From Mesorhizobium sp. ES1-4 (GTDB lineage Bacteria > Pseudomonadota > Alphaproteobacteria > Rhizobiales > Rhizobiaceae), in assembly GCF_020164745.1 (NCBI RefSeq), contig NZ_JAIUGV010000007.1, positions 62,001 to 126,000 of the forward strand: 64,000 nt of DNA, written 5' to 3'. A model generated the notes under the pieces. That model did not search any database. It had not been told where the DNA came from and worked only from the letters and a program-made list of their open reading frames with translations. This document shows positions 15,845 to 23,735 of this stretch, in pieces; the first letter of the stretch is position 1; each line of letters opens with the position of its first letter. The translations under genes were made by a program, and so were the position numbers.

Positions 15845-16265
15845 GGCTCGCCAACCCCTTTGCCTCTTCGAACAGCCTGGCCATTGAGGCGTCGAAATCG
15901 CCGCTGATCTGCGGCCCGAGCTCCGGTCCGACCTCGGCGGCCGACGGGCCCGAGATTTCGAGCCTATGGGTCACCTGCGTGCCGCCTTCGACCGGCACCA
16001 GCGTATGCCGGAACAGCAGCGTCGAATCGCCGAACGAGGTTTGGTCGGCATAGGTGACGTTTTCCACGAGATCGACGATGGTGGATTCGAAAGTGTCCTG
16101 GCCCACCGGGGTCACCGAGACACGGGTGCCCTTGGCGAATGGCCCGTGCAGCACGAAGGTATCCGACCCTTCATAGGTCAGGCGTCCTTCATGCAATGCC
16201 TTGAGCGCATTCCAGATAGCGCGAGCCGGTAGCGGCGAAATCGCGGTGTACTCATTGCTCCACAT
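15837..16265 (-). CDS. SRPBCC-family protein
   Basis: A 142-residue START-like protein beginning MWSNEYTAISPLPARAIWNAL. The central 'GPFAKGTRVSVTPVGQDTF' and 'RHTLVPVEGGTQVTHRLEISGP' strands, with a C-terminal 'FDASMARLFEEAKGLA' helix, fit the polyketide-cyclase/SRPBCC pattern. Ligand unknown. Its 3' end overlaps the marR-type gene, so it is coupled with it and likely controlled by it. ATG 16265 is preferred because the frame upstream runs through the operator palindrome. Confidence 0.82.
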   Translation of the reverse strand: MWSNEYTAISPLPARAIWNALKALHEGRLTYEGSDTFVLHGPFAKGTRVSVTPVGQDTFESTIVDLVENVTYADQTSFGDSTLLFRHTLVPVEGGTQVTHRLEISGPSAAEVGPELGPQISGDFDASMARLFEEAKGLASRG

Positions 16266-16296
16266 AATCTGGCCTCCATCCCCGACCGATAATCGC

Positions 16297-16323
16297 TCTG
16301 CGCACAGATTATCTGTGCGCAGA
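16297..16323. promoter_or_regulatory. 27-bp perfect operator palindrome (MarR-type)
   Basis: TCTGCGCACAGAT and ATCTGTGCGCAGA are perfect 13-bp inverse complements around a single T. On the minus strand a TATAGT -10-like element (16323-16328) abuts the palindrome, so a bound repressor would cover the start of transcription. It lies 31 bp upstream of the SRPBCC-MarR operon. Confidence 0.8.
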
Positions 16324-16446
16324 CTATAATGCAAGCGGAATCTTAACTCCGACTCTGAACGGCGGATCAGCCGCCCCGGCCCCCATTCCTGTAGCGATAT
16401 GCTTAGTGCTACAATAGGTTGTTTGCGATTGCATATGCACGCGAAG

Positions 16447-17187
16447 CTAGATTCTGATCCCCGCCGGCACTGGCCCCCATTGGTTTTCGCGTCCCTGCGT
16501 CGGGATCAGCGCGAAGACAAGGATGATCAGGCCCCCGATGCTCGGGATGAGGATCAGCAGGTAGAGCCAGCCAGACAGGCCGATATCGTGCAGCCGGCGC
16601 ACGGTCATGCCGAGGCCGGGCAGGAATGTCGCCAGCAGGTACAGGCTGAGCAGTCCGATCGTCACGGCCGGCACTGCGGCATCGTCGAAGTGACCCATCT
16701 CGACATCGGTCAGAACACCAATGCCCGCCACCACCAGCAGGGCGATGAACCAGAACAGGCAATAGCCCCAATATTCCTTGCGGCGAGCACGCCCGGTGAA
16801 GTTGAGATAGTTTTCCGTCACGGCACGTTGGAAATAGCTCCACAAGCCGGTGGCGTCGGAAGACCTGGCATCTGTAGGCCGACCAAAATGCTGCCGCGGC
16901 GCGATTGGGACCGCGGCGGATGCGGAAGCGATGGCCGGCGCGATGGCGGCTGTCATTGTGCCGGCCGGGGTTGCCGCCCGGGCAGCAACGGCACCGGCAG
17001 CATGGGCGGCGATCGAAAAAACGTCGCGCGCCTGACCGCCGCCCGGCCGGAATTCGACCGCCATCCCCTTGAGTATGGCGGTCTCCCTGCGAAGGCTCTC
17101 CCGGGTGAAGGTATAGCGGTTGCCATCGGCTCCGGCGATGAATCCGAAGCCCTGGTCCTCGTCATAATGAAGCACTTCGCCCTGCAT
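16447..17187 (-). CDS. cold-shock-like domain fused to DUF805 membrane domain
   Basis: A 246-residue two-part protein. Residues 1-60 form a cold-shock-like OB fold beginning MQGEVLHYDEDQGFGFIAG, with 'AVEFRPGGGQARDVFSI' at its end. An Ala/Pro-rich linker (about 62-108) leads to a DUF805 domain from about residue 115: 'FNRAV'-like 'FQRAVTENYLNFTGRARRKEYW', then several transmembrane segments and 'VRRLHDIGLSGWLYLL'. The second part is membrane-embedded, so the OB domain may tether RNA or sense it at the membrane; that is inference. ATG 17187 starts the OB domain exactly. Confidence 0.85.
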   Translation of the reverse strand: MQGEVLHYDEDQGFGFIAGADGNRYTFTRESLRRETAILKGMAVEFRPGGGQARDVFSIAAHAAGAVAARAATPAGTMTAAIAPAIASASAAVPIAPRQHFGRPTDARSSDATGLWSYFQRAVTENYLNFTGRARRKEYWGYCLFWFIALLVVAGIGVLTDVEMGHFDDAAVPAVTIGLLSLYLLATFLPGLGMTVRRLHDIGLSGWLYLLILIPSIGGLIILVFALIPTQGRENQWGPVPAGIRI

Positions 17188-17326
17188 CGCCGCCCCCTGT
17201 CGCCACGTCCCCCCAAAGGTGTGGCACAGGGCCGAGCCAGCGGGCAAGACCGTGCGACATGGCTACCATGTGCGCGGCAAATCAAGCATAAGGCCTTGGG
17301 TGCAGCCGACTTCGCCAAGGCAGACA

Positions 17327-18763
17327 ATGACGGTCGACCATTCCTATGCCAGCGGTATACCCGGGAACGGGGACGCCGCAGCGCCTTCGAACCCGGCCGC
17401 CCCTGTCCTGGCCATCGACGCCACCGGGCTGATGTTCTGGCCACCCGGCAAGGGCCTCGCTGGCATACCGCGCGTGGAGAGCTTTCTCGTCAATGCGGCG
17501 CTGGCGGATCCGGATCCTTGCGTGGAGGCGGTGGTTTTCAGGCCGAACGAGGGCAAGTTTCAGCCGCTTGCCCCTTATGAACTGGAGCATGTCGCGGCGG
17601 GCCGGATTTCACCGCAGCGCGTCAAACGGTGGCCGGGAACGCACACCGCCCTGTCGCAGGCTTTCGCGGCGGTGAGGCAACGGCCATGGGACAAACGCGA
17701 GACGGACCGTCATCTTGCCAGGACGGTGACCAACGGCCGCAAAGGGGCAACCTACCACGCGGCGCGGCTGCTGATCCGCGCCTATCGCCTGTACCAGCGG
17801 GCACGAAACCGGTTCGGCGCGGAGCCCGACGCGCCGGGCAACAGCACCGAGGCGGAGCCGGGCCTGGTGCTGATCAGCCATCACATCCTGACCCAGGAGG
17901 ATCGATCCGCGTTTTCAAGCGCCGCCGGCAAGCTCGCCTTCCTCTGCCATGACCTCATCCCGACATTGCGCCCGGACCTGCTCGGTTCGGGCATCGGCGA
18001 GACCCGGTTCGGCTCTTATCTCGAACAGCTGGTGCGCACCGGCGCGCCGGCGTTCTGCGCCTCCGACGAGGTTGGCGCGACACTGACCGATCACATGCGC
18101 GAGGCCGGCATCGCCGCGCCGGTGGTGTACCGGTTTCCGATGCCCTCCATCCTGCACGAGACCGCTTCGCGCATGGGCGCGACCTCGCGCATCGAGAGCG
18201 GCGAACCGTTCGTGATCTATTGCTCGACCATCGAGGTGCGCAAGAACCATATCCTGCTCGCGAAGATCTGGCAGCAGGCGCTGGAAGAAGGCGTAAAACT
18301 GCCGAGGCTTGTCTGCGCCGGGCGCTGGGGCTGGATGATCGAGCCGCTGCGCGCCTATCTGAAGGATCATCCCGAGCTGCTGCGGTCGGTCACGTTCACC
18401 GGGCCGGTCAGCGACGAGGAGCTCATCCGGTATTACCGCAGCGCCTCCTTCGGCGTCTTTCCCTCGCATATAGAGGGCTGGGGCTACGGCGCCTCGGAAT
18501 GCCTCGATTTCGGCGTTCCGGTCATCGTTTCGACCGCGCCGTCGCTGATCGAGGCGAGCGGCGGTTTGATGCCGGCGATCGACCCCAACGACCAGGCCGG
18601 CTGGTACGCCGCCATCCGCAAGATGGCGGAAGACCACGCCTGGCGATCCTCGCTGGCGGAGCGCATCGCAAGACAGCATCGGCCGACGCCGGCATCGGCA
18701 AGCTGGGCCGCCATCAAGGCCGGTTTGAAGGAGAGCGCCTCCGTGGCGAGCACGAAGGCGTAG
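17327..18763 (+). CDS. family-4-like (GT-B) glycosyltransferase
   Basis: A 478-residue protein. The C-terminal half carries the glycosyltransferase group 1 domain: 'VIYCSTIEVRKNHILLAKIW' (about 299-318), 'GPVSDEELIRYYRSASFGVFPSHIEG' and 'GYGASECLDFGVPVIVSTAPS' containing the E-x7-E nucleotide-sugar motif. The N-terminal half has 'AIDATGLMFWPPGKGLAGIPRVE', typical of mannosyl/rhamnosyl-transferases of surface polysaccharides. No signal peptide. It is a lone gene divergent from the CSD-DUF805 gene, so the glycan is unknown. Start ATG 17327. Confidence 0.82.
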   Translation: MTVDHSYASGIPGNGDAAAPSNPAAPVLAIDATGLMFWPPGKGLAGIPRVESFLVNAALADPDPCVEAVVFRPNEGKFQPLAPYELEHVAAGRISPQRVKRWPGTHTALSQAFAAVRQRPWDKRETDRHLARTVTNGRKGATYHAARLLIRAYRLYQRARNRFGAEPDAPGNSTEAEPGLVLISHHILTQEDRSAFSSAAGKLAFLCHDLIPTLRPDLLGSGIGETRFGSYLEQLVRTGAPAFCASDEVGATLTDHMREAGIAAPVVYRFPMPSILHETASRMGATSRIESGEPFVIYCSTIEVRKNHILLAKIWQQALEEGVKLPRLVCAGRWGWMIEPLRAYLKDHPELLRSVTFTGPVSDEELIRYYRSASFGVFPSHIEGWGYGASECLDFGVPVIVSTAPSLIEASGGLMPAIDPNDQAGWYAAIRKMAEDHAWRSSLAERIARQHRPTPASASWAAIKAGLKESASVASTKA

Positions 18764-18811
18764 CAAGGGCCTGGCCTCCCCCAGCTTCGCGGGGGTCGAG
18801 GAGACCCTGTC

Positions 18812-20680
18812 CTACGAAGGGCGCTTCTTCGGCTTCTTGTGCTTTGGCGGACCGGCATTGTCGAATTTCGGCTTGCCCGGCTTTTTCGCCCACGGCTTTG
18901 CCTCATGCGCGGCTGCCGGGCGCTGGTCGGCCGAAGCCGGTGCACGCTTCTCGAATTTGCGCTTCGGTGCGTTCGGGTCGAACGGCGCCTTGCCGCGATG
19001 CGGCTTCTTGTCCGGGCTCGGCGGCTGATAGCCGGCGCGCGACAGGTCCGGCGTGCCTTCCAGCCGCTTGACCACGATGTTGCCCTGCAACTTGCGGTCC
19101 GGCCCGATCGCGGCGAGAAAACGCTCCGCCCAGTCGGCGGCGATCTGCACGAACGTCTCTTCCGGCTGCATCTTGATGGCGCCGATCTCGCGCTTGGAGA
19201 TGCTGCCGGCGCGGCACAGCATGGGGATCAGCCAGCGCGGCTCGGCGTTCTGCCTGCGCCCGACCGATAGCGAGAACCAGACGCTGGCGCCGAAATCGTC
19301 GCGCCGGCTGGGCGCCTCGTCGTGATGCGCGAACTTTTCGCCCGCCGGTCTTTCCCGCGAAGGTGTGAAAGGCGCGACGTCCATGAGGTCCTCGGGCGCC
19401 GAGCGGCTGGACCGGCATTGCCGTACGAAGGCCGCCGCCACCTGTTCGGCGCCGTGCCTGGCCAGAAGCGCATCGATGAATGCGCGCTCGTCATCCTTCA
19501 CCGGTTCGTCGAAAGCCGGGTCTGCAAGAATGCGCTCGTCGTCGCGCCGCATCACGTCGTCGGCCGAGGGCGGGCTCGCCCATGTCGCCGTCAGCTTGGC
19601 GCTTTGCAGCAGCCGCTCGGTGCGCCTGCGGGCGCTGTTCGGCACGATCAGCGCGCTGACGCCCTTGCGCCCGGCACGCCCGGTGCGGCCGCTGCGGTGC
19701 AGCAGCGTTTCGGGATTGGTCGGCAGGTCGGCGTGGATCACCAGCTCGAGGTTGGGCAGGTCGATGCCGCGCGCCGCGACGTCGGTGGCGATGCAGACTT
19801 TGGCGCGGCCGTCGCGCATCGCCTGCAAGGCATGGCTGCGCTCGTTCTGGCTGAGCTCGCCCGACAGCGCGACGACAGAGAAATTGCGGTTGTTGAAGCG
19901 CGCGGTGAGATGGTTGACGGCGGCGCGCGTGTTGCAGAACACCAGAGCGTTCTTGGCTTCATAAAAGCGCAGAACGTTGATGATGGCGTTCTCGCGGTCG
20001 GCCTGGGCGACATTGAGCGCCCGATACTCGATGTCGAGATGCTGCTTTTCCTCGCCGGCGGCCGAGATGCGCACGGCGTCGCGCTGGTAGCCTTGGGCGA
20101 GCGTGGCGATGGAGCGCGGCACAGTGGCCGAGAACATCAGCGTGCGGCGCTCGGCCGGCGCGGCGTCGAGGATGAATTCGAGATCCTCGCGAAAGCCGAG
20201 GTCCAGCATCTCGTCGGCCTCGTCGAGCACCACTGCCTTCAACGCCGACATGTCGAGCGAGTTGCGGGTGATATGGTCGCGCAGCCGGCCTGGTGTGCCG
20301 ACGACGATATGGGCGCCGCGCTCCAGCGCGCGCCGCTCGGTGCGCATGTCCATGCCGCCGACGCAAGACGCCACGGTGGCGCCGGTCAGCTCGTAGAGCC
20401 ATTCGAGCTCGCGCGTCACCTGCAGCGCCAGCTCGCGCGTCGGCGCCACCGCCAATGCCAGCGGGGCCGCTGCCGGGCCGAAACGTTCCGCCCCGTCGAG
20501 CAGCGTCGGTGCCATGGCGAGGCCGAAGGCCACCGTCTTGCCCGAACCGGTCTGCGCCGACACCAATGCGTCGGCCTGGCCGAGCTCCAGCACCGCCTTC
20601 TGCACCGGGGTCAGTTCGGAATAACCGCGTTTTTCCAGCGCTTGTGCCAGCGCAGGGACGATACCTTCGAAGTTGGACAT
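18812..20680 (-). CDS. DEAD-box RNA helicase with DbpA-like RNA-binding domain
   Basis: A 622-residue helicase. Visible are the Q motif (about 23-28), Walker A 'AQTGSGKT' 42-49, 'PTRELALQ', 'GTPGRLRDH', 'DEAD' 153-156, 'SAT', and the helicase C domain with 'TDVAARGIDLPN' and 'HRSGRTGRAGR'. After a charged linker comes a DbpA-type RNA-binding domain (about 470-555), then a Lys/Pro/Arg-rich tail. It is a DeaD/CsdA- or DbpA-like enzyme involved in ribosome assembly or mRNA unwinding. The very basic tail is common in rhizobial homologues. Confidence 0.93.
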   Translation of the reverse strand: MSNFEGIVPALAQALEKRGYSELTPVQKAVLELGQADALVSAQTGSGKTVAFGLAMAPTLLDGAERFGPAAAPLALAVAPTRELALQVTRELEWLYELTGATVASCVGGMDMRTERRALERGAHIVVGTPGRLRDHITRNSLDMSALKAVVLDEADEMLDLGFREDLEFILDAAPAERRTLMFSATVPRSIATLAQGYQRDAVRISAAGEEKQHLDIEYRALNVAQADRENAIINVLRFYEAKNALVFCNTRAAVNHLTARFNNRNFSVVALSGELSQNERSHALQAMRDGRAKVCIATDVAARGIDLPNLELVIHADLPTNPETLLHRSGRTGRAGRKGVSALIVPNSARRRTERLLQSAKLTATWASPPSADDVMRRDDERILADPAFDEPVKDDERAFIDALLARHGAEQVAAAFVRQCRSSRSAPEDLMDVAPFTPSRERPAGEKFAHHDEAPSRRDDFGASVWFSLSVGRRQNAEPRWLIPMLCRAGSISKREIGAIKMQPEETFVQIAADWAERFLAAIGPDRKLQGNIVVKRLEGTPDLSRAGYQPPSPDKKPHRGKAPFDPNAPKRKFEKRAPASADQRPAAAHEAKPWAKKPGKPKFDNAGPPKHKKPKKRPS

Positions 20681-20814
20681 CTCGTTCTTTCGGAATTCAG
20701 GGTTCCGCGCTCATCATGGAGCGCATACCGGGGCTGGCGCAGCGCCAGCCATACAATCTTGGCTGTTCGTACTTCCTGCAGCCCTTCTTGTACAGGGCAG
20801 GAGACACCGGTTCC

Positions 20815-20965
20815 ACCTTCTCCCCTTGTGGGAGAAGGTGGATTGGCGCGCAGCGCCAAGACGGTTGAGGGGTGCTGGAAGGATCGCCGTCGGTGCCAAG
20901 CTGGAGCACCCCTCATCCGACCTCGCTTCGCGAGCCCACCTTCTCCCACAAGGGGAGAAGGGAAA
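20815..20965. repeat. composite inverted intergenic repeat between helicase and asd
   Basis: CACCTTCTCCCCTTGTGGG near 20815-20835 recurs inverted as CCCACAAGGGGAGAAGG near 20945-20961, enclosing about 100 bp with smaller palindromes (GGCGCGCAGCGCC; TCGCTTCGCGA). This mosaic form resembles rhizobial intergenic mosaic elements. It ends about 20 bp before the predicted asd promoter. Confidence 0.8.
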
Positions 20966-20983
20966 ACCGCGCCGTGCCGCCGA

Positions 20984-21011
20984 TTGACTCCTGCGGCAAA
21001 CCGCGTAAAAG
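20984..21011 (+). promoter_or_regulatory. predicted promoter of the asd leader transcript
   Basis: TTGACT (20984-20989), 16-bp spacer and TAAAAG (21006-21011) form a reasonable sigma-70-type promoter in the only non-repeat stretch upstream of asd. Transcription would start near 21018, about 20 nt before the leader-peptide ATG. Confidence 0.45.
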
Positions 21012-21036
21012 CCCGCTTCGAACGGGATCAATTTCG

Positions 21037-21165
21037 ATGCGCGGCCTTTTGATGGCTCCTCTTGCATTCGACCTCCCTGGCCACAATCATCTGGCCGGGC
21101 GTATCGACGCGTCGCCTCGTTCCAGCAAAACTACGGCCAAGAAAACCACCACCAAAACGGTGTGA
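21037..21165 (+). CDS. putative Thr/Lys-rich leader peptide of asd
   Basis: ATG 21037 (or ATG 21052) opens a 42- (37-) codon frame whose last 13 residues read SKTTAKKTTTKTV, with six Thr and four Lys codons, and it stops at 21163-21165, 107 bp before asd. Asd makes aspartate semialdehyde, the shared precursor of threonine, lysine and methionine, so a Thr/Lys control-codon run in front of it has the logic of thrL-type attenuation. GGGA at 21024-21027 could serve as ribosome-binding site. No homology is claimed; the call rests on composition, position and the RNA structures that follow. Confidence 0.45.
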   Translation: MRGLLMAPLAFDLPGHNHLAGRIDASPRSSKTTAKKTTTKTV

Positions 21166-21238
21166 TTCCCTTGGCCTAACCACCCTCTCCCGGGTCCGGC
21201 CCGGGGGACGGGACCCGCATCTGGCCGGCGGGTTTTCT
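21135..21238 (+). promoter_or_regulatory. asd: putative transcription attenuator upstream of asd
   Basis: GGCCAAG (21135-21141) pairs with CTTGGCC (21170-21176), bracketing the Thr codons and the leader stop. Downstream, CGGGTCC (21191-21197) can pair with GGACCCG (21211-21217). That pairing excludes a second stem, ACCCGC (21213-21218) with GCGGGT (21228-21233), which is followed by TTTTCT and so looks like an intrinsic terminator. The mutually exclusive arrangement suggests attenuation, although I do not see a long textbook 2:3 antiterminator stem linking the first hairpin to the terminator. Confidence 0.45.
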
Positions 21239-21271
21239 CCAAAACCAAGCGGAGAGGGACAGGAGATTTCT

Positions 21272-22306
21272 ATGAGTTTCAAGGTTGCAGTCGTTGGCGC
21301 CACGGGCAATGTGGGCCGGGAAATGCTCAACATACTGGAAGAGCGCGGCTTTCCGGTGAGCGAAGTGGTGGCGCTGGCCTCGCGGCGCAGCATGGGCACG
21401 GAAGTGTCGTTCGGCGACCGCACGCTGAAGGTCAGGCCGCTCGACCAGTATGATTTCTCCGACACCGACATCTGCATCATGTCGGCCGGCGGCAATGTCT
21501 CCAAGGAATGGTCGCCGAAGATCGGCAAGCAGGGCTGCGTCGTCATCGATAATTCGTCGGCCTTCCGCTACGACCAGGACGTGCCGCTGATCGTGCCGGA
21601 GGTGAACCCCGACGCGATCGCGCTGTTCACGCGCAAGAACATCATCGCCAACCCGAACTGCTCGACGGCGCAGCTCGTCGTGGCGCTGAAGCCGCTGCAT
21701 GATGCGGCCACCATCAAGCGCGTCGTCGTCGCCACCTACCAGTCGGTGTCCGGCGCCGGCAAGGAAGGCATGGACGAGCTCTTTACCCAGACCCGCGCGG
21801 TGTTCGTCGCCGACCAGGTCGACGTCAAGAAGTTCACCAAGCGCATCGCCTTCAACGTCATCCCGCACATCGACGTCTTCCTCGACGACGGCTTCACCAA
21901 GGAAGAATGGAAGATGGTCGCCGAGACCAAGAAGATGCTCGATCCCAAGATCAAGCTGACGGCGACCTGCGTGCGCGTGCCGGTGTTCATCGGCCATTCG
22001 GAAGCGGTCAACATCGAGTTCGAGAAGCCGATCACCGCCGATGAGGCACGCGACCTCCTGCGCGAGGCGCCGGGCTGCCAGGTCTTGGACAAGCGCGAGG
22101 ACGGCGGCTATATCACGCCGCTGGAATCGGCCGGCGAGGACGCTACCTTCATCTCGCGCATCCGCGAGGACTCGACCGTCGACAACGGCCTGTCGATGTG
22201 GATCGTCTCCGACAATCTGCGCAAGGGCGCGGCACTGAACGCCGTGCAGATCGCAGAACTGCTGGTCGAGCGTGGGCTCATCCAGCCGAAGAAGAAGGCG
22301 GCTTAA
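21272..22306 (+). CDS. asd: aspartate-semialdehyde dehydrogenase
   Basis: A 344-residue NADPH-dependent enzyme that reduces aspartyl phosphate to aspartate semialdehyde, feeding lysine/diaminopimelate, threonine and methionine synthesis. The N-terminus has the Rossmann motif 'VAVVGATGNVGREML' (4-18); the catalytic Cys lies in 'IIANPNCSTAQLV' and the substrate-binding His near 'TATCVRVPVFIGHSE'. Length is that of the short proteobacterial class. ATG 21272 follows AGGAG. Upstream sequence contains a Thr/Lys-rich leader frame and alternative hairpins, suggesting attenuation. Confidence 0.97.
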   Translation: MSFKVAVVGATGNVGREMLNILEERGFPVSEVVALASRRSMGTEVSFGDRTLKVRPLDQYDFSDTDICIMSAGGNVSKEWSPKIGKQGCVVIDNSSAFRYDQDVPLIVPEVNPDAIALFTRKNIIANPNCSTAQLVVALKPLHDAATIKRVVVATYQSVSGAGKEGMDELFTQTRAVFVADQVDVKKFTKRIAFNVIPHIDVFLDDGFTKEEWKMVAETKKMLDPKIKLTATCVRVPVFIGHSEAVNIEFEKPITADEARDLLREAPGCQVLDKREDGGYITPLESAGEDATFISRIREDSTVDNGLSMWIVSDNLRKGAALNAVQIAELLVERGLIQPKKKAA

Positions 22307-22408
22307 TCCCGCTCACGGGCCGTATCGCCGCTGCCGCGGCGGGCCGTCCGCGAGGGCGCCGGACGACCGGCGGCCCGCGGTCGCGGGCTCGGCCTTCGGT
22401 CGTCAGCT

Positions 22409-22457
22409 CCCTTCTCCCCGTTCACGAGAGAAGGTGCCGGCAGGCGGATGAGGGGCA
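22409..22457. repeat. intergenic repeat fragment ('CTTCTCC...GATGAGGGG' type)
   Basis: CCCTTCTCCCCGTTCACGAG followed by AGAAGG and GCGGATGAGGGGCAG resembles one arm of the composite repeats at 31252-31400 and 60001-60165. It lies about 100 bp after asd. The preceding sequence (22307-22408) is GC-rich with several small palindromes. Confidence 0.6.
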
Positions 22458-22525
22458 GCGTTGGCCATGCCAATTTGGCGCTGCCGACCCATGCGATTGG
22501 CTGTCAAAGTCGCTCAGCGCCGATT

Positions 22526-22932
22526 TCAACTCGCGCTATCAATACTCAGTTCGCGCAACACCTCCATCGCCTCCCCTGCCCTGTCGGCCGGCACGAACAG
22601 ATGGTCGTGATAAAAGGCCGAAACCGGATTGACGCCCATGCCGGCGGCGGCGAGGCGCGCGGTGATGGCGGCGAGGAAGCCGACGGCTTCCAGCGACGAG
22701 TGTATGTTCAGCGTGATCATCCGGCAACGGAACGTCCCCGCGAGGCCGGCGGCCTCCGCCTGATCTTCCGTCACGATCAAAGTCAGGCCCTCCCGCTCGC
22801 GAACCGCATGACGGGCTCAAGCCCGGCCGGCACCGGTACGTCAGGTGCCAGCGTAGCGAAGACATGCACATCTGGAAGCAATTGCGGCGTCATCGATGCC
22901 AGAAGCCTTCGCAGGTCTGTCTCGCCGGTCAT
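22526..22932 (-). pseudogene. ACT-domain protein interrupted by a -1 frameshift
   Basis: From ATG 22932 the minus strand reads MTGETDLRRLLASMTPQLLP... to '...GLEPVMRF', after which the frame ends at a stop (22783-22785). The missing continuation is in another frame: 'REREGLTLIVTEDQAEAAGLAGTFRCRMITL...' to '...VLRELSIDSAS' (stop 22526). Joining them needs one base restored near 22797-22803 (TTCGCGAG for TTC-CGCGAG). The joined product, about 135 residues, has the ACT-like core 'SSLEAVGFLAAITARLAAAGMGVNPVSAFYHDHLFVP'. It is either a young pseudogene or a sequencing error. Confidence 0.8.
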
Positions 22933-23297
22933 TCTTGTCTCCGACTTGCGATGTCGTCTCAGGGCAAACAGCGTCGATTTCAGTTTAACGCCTTCGGGTG
23001 GGACCACAACGGTCGCCTGGGCGATGCGCGGCGCCCGGCCGTTCGTCGCCAACCGATGGGCCTTTTCATGAATTTAGACAGGCTGATCGGCAAGGATTTC
23101 GAGGCTGGCCTCGACAATCTGCAAGCGTCTCGTAGAACGCTAAATCACCAACAGCCTCAATGCTATAGAAGGAACCGAGCGCTGCCGGCGCCGGCGCTCG
23201 AAACGCCAATCTTCATTGTCTTCGGGATCAAATTAGCCGTCTGTGAGTTTAAGCCATGGCGGCGAGGACGGCGACCCGCATGTGAGAGGAACGACAA
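22933..23297. other. non-coding stretch with no recognised feature
   Basis: These 365 bp between the broken ACT gene and the lipoprotein gene contain open frames on the plus strand with no codon bias or family character. The segment 23100-23250 is somewhat more AT-rich and probably carries the lipoprotein promoter, but no convincing -35/-10 pair was identified. Confidence 0.5.
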
Positions 23298-23561
23298 ATG
23301 AAGAAAATCTTGACCATTCTGGTGCTGACGACGGCGCTCGGCGCGTGTTCGCAGACGGAAAAAGGGGCTGCCGTGGGCGGCCTTGGCGGTGCCGCGATCG
23401 GCGCGGCGGTGGCTGGTGACCCGGTACAGGGCGCGGTTGTCGGCGGTGCGGTCGGTGCCGTGGCCGGCGCGCTGATCGGCCGGGCCAGCGAACCGGGCCA
23501 GTGCCGCTATCGCGACCGCTACGGCCGTACCTATATTGCAAGATGCCCAAGCGGTTATTGA
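23298..23561 (+). CDS. glycine-zipper lipoprotein
   Basis: An 87-residue envelope protein. The first 15 residues form a lipoprotein signal with lipobox LGAC (MKKILTILVLTTALGAC), so Cys16 should be lipidated. Residues about 22-62 are a glycine zipper with GxxxG-type repeats ('AAVGGLGGAAIGAAVAG...AVVGGAVGAVAGALIG'), able to insert in or span a membrane. The tail 'GQCRYRDRYGRTYIARCPSGY' contains two cysteines. It resembles YMGG-like outer-membrane lipoproteins of rhizobia. Exact function is unknown. Confidence 0.85.
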   Translation: MKKILTILVLTTALGACSQTEKGAAVGGLGGAAIGAAVAGDPVQGAVVGGAVGAVAGALIGRASEPGQCRYRDRYGRTYIARCPSGY

Positions 23562-23566
23562 TCGGC

Positions 23567-23670
23567 TAGAGCGGTTCAGTGTGTGGTAGAATCCCTGAAC
23601 CGCTCTAACTCTTTGCTTTCACGCAATTCCAGACGGAAAACCGCTACGCACTTTTCCTGGAATTGCTATA
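23567..23670. repeat. copy 2 of the ~105-bp palindromic intergenic repeat
   Basis: AGAGCGGTTCAG and CTGAACCGCTCT form a perfect outer hairpin; the inner part AATTCCAGACGGAAAACCGC...TTTTCCTGGAATT is nearly identical to the copy at 37933-38038. It occupies the space between the convergent lipoprotein and rpsP genes. Confidence 0.9.
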
Positions 23671-23683
23671 GGACTGCAACAAC

Positions 23684-23709
23684 AAAACGGCGGGCACAGG
23701 CCCGCCGTT
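23684..23709 (-). terminator. Rho-independent terminator of the ffh-rpsP operon
   Basis: On the minus strand AACGGCGGGC pairs with GCCCGCCGTT around a CTGT loop (plus-strand 23686-23709) and is followed by TTGTTGTT. It lies 26 bp after the rpsP stop. Confidence 0.85.
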
Positions 23710-23735
23710 CGGTTTCCACCAGGAATGGGAAGCGA

